Positions 45,991 through 57,284 of a DNA stretch of 64,000 nt are shown one piece after another. The notes beneath the pieces are model-generated. The model made no database searches, was not told where the DNA came from, and saw nothing but the letters and a program-made list of their open reading frames with translations. The translations under genes and the position numbers were made by a program. The number at the start of each line of letters is the position of its first letter. The first letter of the stretch is position 1. Source of the DNA: Dendrolimus kikuchii. Its lineage: Eukaryota > Arthropoda > Insecta > Lepidoptera > Lasiocampidae. The DNA lies in NCBI GenBank assembly GCA_019925095.2, contig CM034397.1:9877763-9941762 (forward strand), read 5' to 3'.

Positions 45991-47401
45991 ATACCCTTGT
46001 TGTAGTTCTGTGAGCAAACTTCAATTTGACTTGGATATCAAAACTAACAAACATGCTTAATATATTTATTTCCAAAAATTAATAACTGTAAGAACGCTTT
46101 TGGTTTCCATATACTTTTGAAATCAATTTAGAAGCATAAATTTCATACAAACAATTGAAAAAAATATATATATTTATATTTATGAGATTAAGATGTGAAT
46201 TTTAACCTAATGCTAATGATTTAACAATTAATAATGTCAAAGGTCGTGCGAAGTGGAAAAGTAAAAGTAGAAAAACTAACTCCAAATCGAGCATAAGTGT
46301 AATCGAGATTTAATGCTGGAAAGAGAATAATGATAAATATGACGTTTAAACTTAATATATATAATCCGTGTTTTCTGTATAAACAGAAGCCTTTAAAAAA
46401 GGTACCTACACTTGTATACCTATAGGTTTATTTGCAAAACGACCTCTCACGACATCGACATAAAGCCAATTACCGGACACTGGCTTTGTGCCTTAAAAAG
46501 GCACTTACAGCGCCTACCATTTAGATACAAACGCCACAAATTAGGACACCTACCTGGGTGCATTGGGTTCACAGAAACAATTAACTACAAATTAAACCCT
46601 GAATGTTCTCACCGAAAAGAGGCAAATATCGTGTTCTCATGACTGGTCACGAGGGCCATTCTAATTTGTTGGTACCTATATATCGCTCAACTGATACCCT
46701 GCCGCGTGAAACCGACTCACGAGTTCAAAGTAACTATTAACGGTGGGTTGTTCTAACCTTTCCTTTGTGATCTCTCCCAAAAATAAAAAAGTATGTCTAT
46801 GTATATCAAAGACTAAGGCATACTTGATTGTTATTTAAGAGTCAAACTTAGTTTGGTTAGGTAGTTGCGTTTAAATACCTACTAGATATACCACGTTTCA
46901 TGAGCTGAGCGATCTGCCTATTTGTCAGCTTCGAAATAATAAAAAAAACATAAAAATCATCAAGATTCGATTTTGAAAAAAGTTTTTTTTTTTAAATTTG
47001 ATCTAGAGCTTTTTAGTAGTTTTGCTCACGTGACTTTCACATTTATTTCCAATGAAAACTATTTCTCTACTAAGTACTATTATGTACAAATATTTTTTGG
47101 GATAACTAGTATGCTATGTGCATCTTTTTAACGAAAGCGCACGTTCACAAAATATCACCGTAAACGACTTACTCAGTGCACTTGCGTGCACTTCGAATTC
47201 ATATCCTGGAGGACTAACCTATTTTCTTGAACAAAATATTCTATTCTCATCTTAGTTGTTAAAAGTATATACCTAGCTAGGTAGATACCTATACTAAAAT
47301 TTACAATAATCAATTCATTCTCATGTCCTTGTACAAAAAAGAAATATAAGACACAAACAAAGTCACTTTCACATTTATGTAGGTACAGCACGAAATTGTT
47401 C
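45991..47401. other. Non-coding stretch with a balanced-composition island
   Basis: Mostly AT-rich. 46440-46740 is richer in G+C, appears unique, and has a plus-strand open frame of about 70 codons (to 46642) with a non-random look, but I recognise no protein. It contains CCTTAAAAAGG, and GGCACTTACAGCGCCTACC. It is a candidate exon or conserved non-coding element. Confidence 0.4.
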
Positions 47402-48166
47402 TTTTTTATTGCACGAGTGAACTCGTGCAGACAGACAACCTGATGGAATGCGGTTACCATCGCCCATAGACATTTATAACACTAAAAGTGCTACAAATGC
47501 GCTGCTGCTCTCTTAAAGGAGACTGGAACCTGGCCACAATTTATTTTATGCAGGGGAAATGCTTTTGAGGACCATAGGCCGCGCGAGTGGGAAAGGTCGC
47601 AGTTCGTGTGTGGGATTCGCCAGGTCGGGGTGGCATAACACCTCACGCGTGAAGTGATATTTCCACTGCAGTTAGGGATACCCATTAAAACCTCTGTCCG
47701 ATCCTCTAGTGTGCTTTGTTCGGACTGTAGGCTCGCTCGCGCATTCACCTCCAGACCGGACGGACGGCTGGCCTCATCATGTATTAGCTAGAAATCTGGG
47801 TCTCTCCAGCTACCTTGACCTCATCTCGAGGTGAGAGGAGGCGGTGATCGGTGCGCGTCCCTCCACTCCGGCCTTTATGTGCGGGCGGTCTGCACGGTAC
47901 TGCTCTTACCAAGCTGGACACACCTGGAGAGTGTGCAGCGTGGTGTCTTCGTCGCCGCCGACTCATAGGTGGCACCCCGACGTTTGACCTGGCCACGAAT
48001 GCCGGAACACACCTCAAGATTGTTATGGCGGCATACTCTAGACCAGGGGTAGTAGCCATCCAGTCGGGCAAATACCCTACCACCTGGCTGAAGGTTGTTT
48101 TGTCGCCTGTTACGACAGGCCGCCCGGCCGCAGGAAATTGTATTCTTTCTCCGTTCCTGCACGGAT
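47402..48166 (-). mobile_element. Family A retroelement, full copy split by a nested insertion
   Basis: The left part 47402-47537 (T-run, GCACGAGT, AACCTGATGGAATGCGGTTA, CCATCGCCCATAGACATTTA, GCGCTGCTGCTC, GGAACCTGGCCAC) and the right part 47987-48166 (ACCTGGCCACGAATGCCGGA, ATGGCGGCATACTCTAGACC, GGGCAAATACCCTACCACCT, TTGTATTCTTTCTCCGTTCC, TGCACGG) are one family A copy. They are separated by a 449-bp insertion flanked by the 10-bp repeat ACCTGGCCAC. At its left edge GCACGAGT-GA-ACTCGTGC (47411-47428) is a perfect small palindrome, made where the family's single GCACGAGTTC has been extended. The right part ends in ACGACAGGCCGCCCGGCCGC and then CAGGAAATTG, which is near consensus, so this is a fairly young copy. 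Confidence 0.9.
47538..47986 (-). mobile_element. GC-rich 449-bp insertion with 10-bp TSD (truncated retroelement)
   Basis: The insert is bounded by ACCTGGCCAC at 47528-47537 and 47987-47996. It is far richer in G+C than its surroundings (for example GCGTGGTGTCTTCGTCGCCG). On the minus strand it ends ATTTCCCCTGCATAAAATAA followed by ATT, which resembles a polyadenylation-type 3' end, so it is probably a 5'-truncated LINE 3' region facing the minus strand. Two minus-strand frames are open for long distances. One (to 47491, crossing the left boundary into family A) contains RIPHTNCDLSHSRGLWSSKA. The other contains RRRRRHHAAHSPGVSSLVRA. I do not recognise either as a protein family, so these may be UTR. 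The parent element is not otherwise present in the window. Confidence 0.8.
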
Positions 48167-51100
48167 ATATGTGTGTGACTAAAGTGATTATCATTACATA
48201 GTGGTATTAATAAATCATATCAATCATTAAATTAAATTTATTACTAATATAGTATAGTTTAATATTAAAATTTTGAAAATGTCGGGCACAGATTTACACG
48301 CGTCACGCTTGGTTTTTGTAATTATGAAACGTCTGAGATAACTTACCATTAAATATTTTTTACCTTCAGTAAACATTAGCAGTTACCGCGACGTGTTGAG
48401 GTATGTAATGGAAATTAGTTCGCTGTAATGAATTAAGGATGTAATCGTTTAATATAGGGCAAGTGGATCTATTCACACGATGACGTGCACGCGTTCTCAA
48501 TGAAAAGGAAGTGCATTAATAGAATCTATTCCAGTCATGGGAAGCCTATACAAATGCTGTACCAATTCGCATTCAACATTCAGTAGGTAAAATCAATGAA
48601 GCGACTACAAGTAGGTAAGTAGTGTGATAAGAATAAAATTACGATAAATGTTTATGCATAAAATTAAGTGTACTTTATGATGTCCATAAGTGATTTTTTA
48701 TCTTTGTAATTGAAATAAAGTCCTCGTATCATTGACCCTCGTTGGATTTATGATTATTGGGTCTGTCACTGACAATGTATACCTGCACGTATATGTAGCA
48801 CTGAGATTTACTAAGATTTTTTCAAGGATAATGTCTTATGATAATTACACATATTATTATGTTAATGTAAGTCTATTACTAATAAGTAGAAAGTAGCGGG
48901 AGTCCTGCCAATTCATTTGCTTTGGAATGTTACCACGAATTGATATAGACGTGTATATCATCCAGAATGCGCAATTTATTCCACGAGAGCTGAATGTAAG
49001 TAATGGCTACGTACCAATAATAAAAAACCTTGAAAAGAATTCTTCCAAACAATAACGATGACGGAAGTCTGTCCGATAATCTATCGATTCATGTCTTTAG
49101 GACTCTTCCTGCTCTTAACATACACGTATAAATGCTCCACAAATCCTTGTTTATTCGCCTTTTGATCTTAGTATCTGAAGCGAAGCGGAGTTAAGCCAAT
49201 ATTGCGTTAATAAATTGGTCTCAGTTATGCCAAAATCAACCAACTACATTAATTTGATTTCCAAAAATCATACTTTATTTGAGTTGTTTATTCATGGTTC
49301 AAATAACTAGGTAACTTAAAAAGTTGTAACTGCCAGTTTGTGTTCTTTATTTTAGACCATTGATTATGTTAAAGTTTTTTCTGCACTTATTTAAGATTTT
49401 CTAATAGATAACTAAAAATACATGCATTTGGTACGTGTTGGAGATAATAATCTCATTAAAAATTAAATACCTACCTACTTATTCCATATGCCTAGTAATA
49501 TGAGCTGGTTTATATACACTTATTCATTTTAGTTTTAAATAGGTACATATATGTTAGGTTGTTTCTACTAAGTACTAATGTATCACATACTGAACGTTTT
49601 AATATGAAAAACTCATTTGTAATAATTTGTAGATTGGTTCATTTTGCATGTCTACATCCAATTGTAGGATAAACAATATAAGTATTTGGTTGCTTTTACC
49701 TCATGAATATCAAAAGCGATTCACTTTATCACGCTCTTATGCAATGACAGTTTCGAAATACCCTTTATGTCACCCAATATTGAACTTGTATCTACTCAGA
49801 TAACACTGGACACATTTTATTGAAAACAACACTTTTTCTGATATCAAAAAACTTTAACTTCTCTCTGTAGAGTACACTAAAATGTTCCGAGAACAACTGA
49901 GCTTAACATCATGCAAGATTTAAAGCGTAACTTGGTGCAAAAACTATGGTTTTCATCTGAACAAAAGTTGCATAACAGCCCATTGTTTTTCGTATCAAAA
50001 AACACCTTACCCCGTCCATTCGCTTCCTTTTATGATTCTTTATAAAGAAACTGAAAGTATATTGTCAATTGTTTAGAATATTTTTTGTGTGTTTTTATGA
50101 CAGTTCACAAAAATTTAGAGCATAAACAAAAAAGCCTTCCGCGTTGCAGCAATTGTGTGTTCCGAAGGTACGCATCAGTTTAAAATAACAGGTGAAATAG
50201 TGAAGGTGGTTTGTTCATATTGTGATAATGCGTTTCTTTGTCTTCTGCGTTATTTTAATGGCTTTCTTTTATTGCCTTTCATTGATTTATTACTTTGCTC
50301 AGTAAGAGTGCAGGCCGAAGAATAAGGTGAGGTTAACGTTTTACCAGTTACCTATTTATGTTATTACATGAATTATAATATACACACTTCACTGGAAATA
50401 ACCAAATATGTACCAGTATATTCAAATCCAAGTCTATGAAATATAAGTATGTATAGGTATTTAATTTAAACATTTTATTTTTTTTGCTCCTGTACTTTCC
50501 CTAGCTTAATCTATATATCTGTTTAGATATCTGCCTATATATTTCAGACTAATACCCAAGTTGCAATCCAGAGTATAACAGTCTTAATGCATTCAAACAA
50601 AAAACCTTACACATTTACAAATATTAGTGGCTAACCTTATAAATAACGTAAAAAGACCAAGTTTATTTACATTTAGACCAACAGCCAGTCTAGCTAATTA
50701 CACCCTAATGCAATTAAAACTGAAAGTTTATCTTTGGCACGAAAGGACAAAAGGACCATAGTTTATAGCCGTCTAACACGTATCAATACGTACCAAAAAG
50801 TTTTATAAACAGTTATAACGTATATGCAGCCAGTACCTACTCAGGTTAACAGTCAGGCTATTATTGGTTAATAGCCGTTACCTAGTGTGCCATACAGCAC
50901 TAAAGAGTTTAGAAACTCTGTTACCATTATTTAATTATAATAGATCTGAAAAATGTTTTCTTAATTCAATTTAAATATAATAAATGTTTTTTAATACTAT
51001 ATTTTGATTGAGGTATGTTTATATAATACAACTAAAATCTGTCCCAAGTCCAAATATAAACAGAATTTTAAAATACATAGAAAGATTTCAGCGCTACCGA

Positions 51101-52165
51101 CAGACGATATCTCGAGCTCTAAAAATATTTTTCTTAAAACTTAACTCAAGACTAATTTTGTTTCTAGAATACTATCCTAAAAAACTGAACTGAAAAAACT
51201 TGAAATAAAGATATATAGCAATAATAGTATTAGGATTGAATAGCGCGAAAAGCTGAGCAAGCAATAAGTTGCGAACGTGCCTAGCAGGCAATGGGAGAGA
51301 CAATCGCTAGAAACAAGTCGTAATTTTATATCGACGTATACCATTATGCCCCGATGTTTGTTCTGTTCTAAGGCATACATACACATTTTGTTAGTATTTG
51401 TAGTACAATATTTGTTGAACGTGTCAACTTGCCTGTCAAATGTGACGTATCTAGGCGTGACACGTAGCCACCGGCAACATTGCTTGTTATTAGATATGTT
51501 ACCACTGTTATTACTCCGTTGGCGTTTCTTTTCGGGGTAATAAAGAGTTGATTATCCGGAGACAAATGCAATTGGCGTGTGCGGAAGAGTTGAGGCTGCG
51601 GGGCGCCGATAAGGTAATTGGTCTAACTTTAGCGATACTGCCTTGAATTAAGGGATATGCTTATGTAATAAAGTTCTTTTTATCCTAGTTCTTTATAAAC
51701 TGGAGTTTTTGTATTTAACCAACTGATTTAAACTTTTCTATGTAAGACAAAAATACCTATTACAATACAAACATTCAGATCGCGTTTTCAGGAACACTTG
51801 TGTTTTAGATATGTACCGACCTATATACAAATAAACTAAATTATAAATATGGTACTATAAACTATGTAACAAATCGCTGCCAGAGGGAAGCATGCCTAGA
51901 TGGATGACTGTATTGCCGCGCTGTATGGCAATGCTCATTTATTGCGCAAAATACGTAGCCTTCAGGTTATGGGTGGCATCAAAAATTTTCTTACAAGTTT
52001 CTTTGAAGAAACCACTTACTGATGGACCCCACGGAACTATAGTTTTACCTTAGGTGTATGGGTTGGGTTTCACAATACCTACATAAAAATACAATAATCA
52101 TATAGGTAAGTGAATTCCAGAAAATACTTATACAGTTGAGTATTCGAAGGATATTCGAAAAAAAA
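48167..52165. other. Long non-coding stretch with a GC-richer island
   Basis: No exon or named repeat seen in about 4 kb. Around 51230-51640 the composition changes (CAAGCAATAAGTTGCGAACG, CACGTAGCCACCGGCAAC, GGCTGCGGGGCGCCGATAAG) and the DNA looks unique. Another modest patch is 51880-52060. Short frames (51008-51193 +, 51277-51540 +) show no domain. Confidence 0.4.
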
Positions 52166-52560
52166 TGTATGTGTGCAGTTCACACGCAGTAGAAGTAAAA
52201 CTTCAGAGAATATACTCACAGATTATTGTCCTCTAACTTTTATTTATGTAAATATAATTCCTTTAGCCTACATCCTTCAACATATTATCATTCATAAAAT
52301 TCAATTTTAATTACACTTTAAATCACTATTATAAAGTTCAAAATTTAATGCACTATTCCACACAATTTCCTTTGATCTGTGTATAAAAGAATATCTGCTT
52401 TAATTATATACAAATAGAGCTAAAATTCATTTGAAATCTTTTATTTTTTATTTTGAAAATTGATACTAAAGAGAAATGTGTTGTTTCGAATTAAATAAGG
52501 TTGAATTTTATGTGTTTCGGCTTTTAAATCAACACGAGTAAAAAGAAGTTTCACTTCAAT
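52166..52560. mobile_element. Family I MITE-like element, copy 1
   Basis: It begins TGTATGTGTGCAGTTCACAC, GCAGTAGAAGTAAAACTTC and ends AAGAAGTTTCACTTCAAT. The ends carry the inverted 12-mers GAAGTxAAACTT and AAGTTTCACTTC. The inside is AT-rich and non-coding. Copy 2 (52949-53274) has the same two ends in the same orientation but a different interior, which is typical of MITE-like or composite elements recognised by their ends. Confidence 0.7.
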
Positions 52561-52948
52561 TCTAAAATAGTCATTATATAAAAGAGCAAGCGTCAAAATA
52601 TGTTATTAACATCTTACTTTCAACGGTTCAATACAAAAATAATTTTAATTATAGTTTAAAATAATTAATAAGCTATTTGACTCGTTACAATTGTGACGTC
52701 ATAAGCCAGTATTCTCATACAAAATTGTGGAGGCTATAAAGTTTTTTGTGGTGGTAAAAAGTGTCTCAGTTGATTTCACTGCATACCCATTTGTGAATCT
52801 GACATTTACAGTCCTTGATAGGTTTGTACCTAATTAATGTAGTTTACTATGAATTAATAATCATTTATTCATTGATAGAACATTCCTCGACAAGAAACTA
52901 CACAGTGTTTCGGAAATCCTATAGTAATTTATTAATTCCATAAAAAGA
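52561..52948. other. Spacer between the two family I copies
   Basis: AT-rich, nothing recognised. Confidence 0.4.
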
Positions 52949-53274
52949 TGTGTGTGTGCAGTTCATACGCAGTAGAAGTGAAACAAAGTGTAACAAGAGG
53001 TGGGAGGGATTCTAAATTTCGTGACTTAACATTTCATATATTATATCTTTATAAAATATTTAAGCTTTAATACACGAAATTTGAAGAATTAACGAAAAAC
53101 TGCAAAACATTTCCAACTCTAGTAGCAGTGTTTAAATTATTAAATATAATATATTCTACCTCATTCTTTCGCAGGCTTAGTCCTATAGATTTATGTGATT
53201 ATCTTTTTTTAGTGTCGCTTGTTCGTTTCCTCGAGTTTCAAATCACAATGATTCTTAAGAAGTTTCACTTCAAT
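52949..53274. mobile_element. Family I MITE-like element, copy 2
   Basis: It begins TGTGTGTGTGCAGTTCATAC, GCAGTAGAAGTGAAAC and ends TTAAGAAGTTTCACTTCAAT. The end motif GAAGTGAAAC is repeated in inverse as GTTTCACTTC. Apart from the ends, similarity to copy 1 is weak (both have a TTTC-rich block, then CGAGT, before the right end). Confidence 0.7.
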
Positions 53275-54890
53275 ACAATGATCCTACATAGGTAATACAA
53301 TACACTTAAAATAGAGGGAGACCAAACCAGCTGCTTTCTAAACAAAATTTATAAAAACGGTTATAGACGATACTTAAACATTCACACTTATGTACATAAT
53401 AATAGGTATAACTGCAATAAATTATATATACCTGCCTACTAAGTATATGTTTATAGGTAATATCAGAAACGCGATATCTCATCGATTCATTACATAAATA
53501 TTTTCTCTCAAATTCTTAGTTTGTACTTTAAATATTTAAAATCCTAATTACATTCTTAGTAGATGATCCCAGATCAAGCAGGTATTTAAACAACAAATTT
53601 TTAATGTTGGCTATAAACACGCCATCATTTTAAATTTACATGTAACTACGCACATCTAATTGTGTAAACAAATGAATAAATATCTATGTTGATTAGAATC
53701 TGGCCTCTTCTTTCCTAGCCAAGTGTCTTTAAGGAATGTTATTTATTGATTATTTGATTGAATAATAAAACTTGCATAAAAAAATTAAAGCCTTCCAGAT
53801 GTTGATGACGCAAAAACTTCACATTCTTGTTATGCGAAAATTATTCAATTTTATTGTGTAACAAGTGTCTTATATTCAATTCTGTTATTAAAAGTATATA
53901 AGTATGTACGAAATATTCTCGTAATTAGTTCATTTTAAAAGCAAAAAAAAAAAAAATATATACTACGTAAATAATTAAAAATACATGTATATTAAGAATC
54001 AAAAGACTACCTACGTGCAAACACAATCATCATCATCAGACAATTCTTAGACAATGCAAATTTTAATATAGAATAAAGAAAATATCGATTTGCAGAAATA
54101 AATAACTAATGTTGCATTTTAATTACTTAAATATTAAAAAACTTTTTCTTTATTAGTAAAAAATATATTCTATAAAAAAAGTATATAGGTATAATGATAC
54201 TGTCTATAAGAAATATGATTACGGCGTTAAAATGTATCTGTTCATTTTGACGTGAACAGCAAAATCCTTAACATTCCGAAGAAAATACTTTCATTTTAAA
54301 ACTTTTTTCTGTAAAGTAATTACGTTAAAACAATAGTTGAAGTTCAACTTTTTAAAATGAGGAATCTTCTAAGTTCTTTGTGTTAAGTAAAGATGCAAAT
54401 GGCCCTCTCTGAAAATTGGACGAGACTCAAAATTTTACCTACTAAAGTATGATTTTCACAAAAATATCTATAAAAATATCCACTTTGGTTACGTGTTAAA
54501 ATTTGATTCTTATTTATAAACTGATAAAGGCCATTTTTAAATGTAACTTTGTAGCTTATAAGATACTTTTGTTGTTAGATACCTTATAAAATATGACGGT
54601 ATTTTCGGGGTAAAACATGCACGGCTTCGTGCGTTCGAGTATTCGCGATTCAAACTCCAATCTTACGAAGGATTTGCAATAATAAGCGGATTGGATATGA
54701 AGGTGAGATAAGGTAATTTTACCTTTATGGAAACTCGAAGCATTTAATATTCAAATTTTAACCACCTTTTAATTGTGAGATTAAAAGATTGTAGACAGAC
54801 AGAAAAAAACTTTGTACACATGTATTTTACTTCACTCCCTAAAAAGTGTTCTTTAATAGCCGGTTCCTACGAGTACATCTTCTTACTATT
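53275..54890. other. Non-coding stretch, nothing recognised
   Basis: AT-rich, with A14 at 53942-53955. A small hairpin, GCACG-GCTT-CGTGC, lies near 54629. Confidence 0.4.
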
Positions 54891-54978
54891 CATTCACTTG
54901 CCTTAACATCTGTTGAATTTTGACATTACTTGTATGGGAGCTTATGTCAAATTTTAACCGATAGTATGGCAAATGAAC
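54891..54978. mobile_element. Family J inverted-repeat element (MITE-like)
   Basis: The left arm 54891-54926 (CATTCACTTGCCTTAACATC, then GTTGAATTTTGACAT) and the right arm 54944-54978 (ATGTCAAATTTTAACC, then TAGTATGGCAAATGAAC) are inverted repeats pairing at about 27 of 35 positions around a 17-nt loop containing GTATGGGAG. This is a tiny foldback element; a more decayed relative lies at 12807-12895. Confidence 0.75.
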
Positions 54979-57284
54979 GTTTGGTTAGATATAGAAACCG
55001 ATCATAAGACTCGATAACCATCAAAATGTTAGTTATAATAGCGTTTATAGTGAGTCATTAAAAACGTTATTAATAGAAGGAGATACAAATTTCAAACACA
55101 TAATAAAATTTTGAATAGCTACATTATGAAACCGATTAAACCGCCGCTGTAAATGATGAGGAATTAGTAATTCCAAAACAGGGCAGCACTGTATGAGTCT
55201 TGCATGTAAGCGGTCCGCTTTTCAAGCCTCCCAGTAATAAAATATATGATAAATGTTGACATCGCCATGCCCTCGCGTGGTGCCAGTACCGTTCCGTCCC
55301 CACTCCAAAGGGCTGTGTGATCCAGGCCGACCACTCTTAGATAAACCCCCGCCTCCCTCGCCCACTATACAAACACAGGGATCACATGTTCAAAGGTTTA
55401 CCATTTCATAGTTCAACGATGTCTGGACATTAGATTCAGCCTGTCGAATAGGGGTTCGCTGCACTCGCCACCATATTTTAAAATCGAACGCCGATGGAAC
55501 ACATTTTAGATATGGCCGACTGATTTTTCGTTCTTTTTAAAATTTTAATCAACCAAAGAAGTTATTTCACGGCAATAAGTATCGTGTTTCAATTTAATTT
55601 TAATATTCTTAAAGAAAAGTTTGGTAACGGAGAGTTGTATTTAAGAGCCATCACAAATGGATCCCTTCATAAGCTACTTCCAAAACTCTAATAACTTTAT
55701 ATCTTTTTTTTTTTAAATAACGTGAGATTATTAGATAAGTAAACGCATTGGATTATGTTGGGTTTAAATTGCATTACGAAATCGAAATTCCGTAAAGAGG
55801 TTCTCAGCGTGATATGTAAATTATCTGATAGCCATCTCAGGGTCTGGCTTCAGGGCCACCTGCTTGACACATGGACATACGAAAACACATTTTATGAACA
55901 TTTAAGTCGTAACATTGCGAATAAATTCACAGTTTTTATATTACGTATCGAATTAACGAATCGACTTGTAAGTGCCGTATAAACATATGGACCCAACGAT
56001 GCTGTCTTATTTCTTGGATAAGCTAAGTAGGTAGGTAGGTACCTAAAGATTTAATTAAAATGTACGATCATGTGAACGCACCTTGTTCAGGTTACTTTAT
56101 TGTATTTTATTGGTAATGCGAATAATATCAGCTTATGTACATAAAAGCATCTCACTTTGCCCTTTCGACAACAAAGCTTAAGTAAATAAATATACCTTCT
56201 TGGAACATTCTGTTATGGGTCATCTGATTTAAGTGCTACCTACTATTTTTTTTTTAATAAAGTTTTGCACTGTTCATTTGATCTTGCTCATGTCATCAGG
56301 TATTTATGAATATCCAAGTATTCGAATAATCTCCAAGAAAACAGGCACAAAGCAAAAAGCCTACATTATATTACATTTTTGACCGATGCCACACAACACA
56401 GTTCTTGAGACTTCTCGAAAAATAATGTTTCACCAAACAGTTAAGATTTTCCACTAAAGAAGCTACAGTGTTTAAATAAACACAAAGCATTTACTGCAAT
56501 GCAAAACGTTCAAATTTAGACCAGGAACCTAGAAATACTATACAAAAGGTATAGGTATACATAATATAAGTACCCAGGTAATTTGTTACCAGTCCTATAG
56601 AAAAATAACATTATTCTTATTGCTTCATTATTGTTATGTAATAGTGTTTTAATTTTCTTTTGATGCTAGGGTTTCATCAGCGTTAGTGGTATAGATTTAG
56701 TCTGTGACCAAATGCGTCTTATTTAAAGCGTTAAAAAATAATGTTGTACATACTTAAGTTATCCGTGAATATTTAGGATGTCCCCCTGGAATGCCGCGGA
56801 CTTTTTCATAAAATTTGATAAATAATAAATAATATTAGTTGTAAAAAAATACGTCTTAGTTGAATTCTTCATTATATTTAACAGGAAACATAACCAGTGG
56901 CAAATTCGGATCCGATTTCACCATTGTCCAACAGGGGGCACGGAAGTAGCTAAAAAGTTCACGACACGGACGGTTGTGTCGCCGACATTCCAGGTTTTAA
57001 TAATGTCGCATCTCAATGAATGCATTAAACTCATCGCCATATTTGCGTGGAATGGCCTATATCTTTAACATTATCCCAGATGAAACCACACCTTAAGAAA
57101 AAAACATAATATAATAACTATTCTAAACAGACACGAACCATATTTTGACGGCAAATTACTTTCTATATGTAGGTGGCATTGAACAGTTACACACGTCCCT
57201 TCTGATATATAGGTGGGTTCAATAGTAAGGTCCTTCACCCTTTTATCCGGGATACGAGAAATGTAATGATCGGAAACGAGGGCG
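54979..57284. other. Non-coding stretch with two GC-richer islands
   Basis: 55190-55500 is the most GC-rich unique-looking block in the window (ATCGCCATGCCCTCGCGTGG, CCGTTCCGTCCCCACTCC, AACCCCCGCCTCCCTCGCCC). It holds no long open frame. 56890-57060 is a second such island (ACACGGACGGTTGTGTCGCC). A plus-strand frame of 75 codons at 55755-55982 has a plausible but unrecognised composition. A (GTAG)n tract lies at 56027-56040. Confidence 0.45.

Noticed and set aside
47784..48201. Overlapping 95-136-codon frames on both strands near 48 kb as genes
   Set aside because: They span the junction between the GC-rich insertion and the family A copy. GC-rich repeats give long chance frames on both strands.
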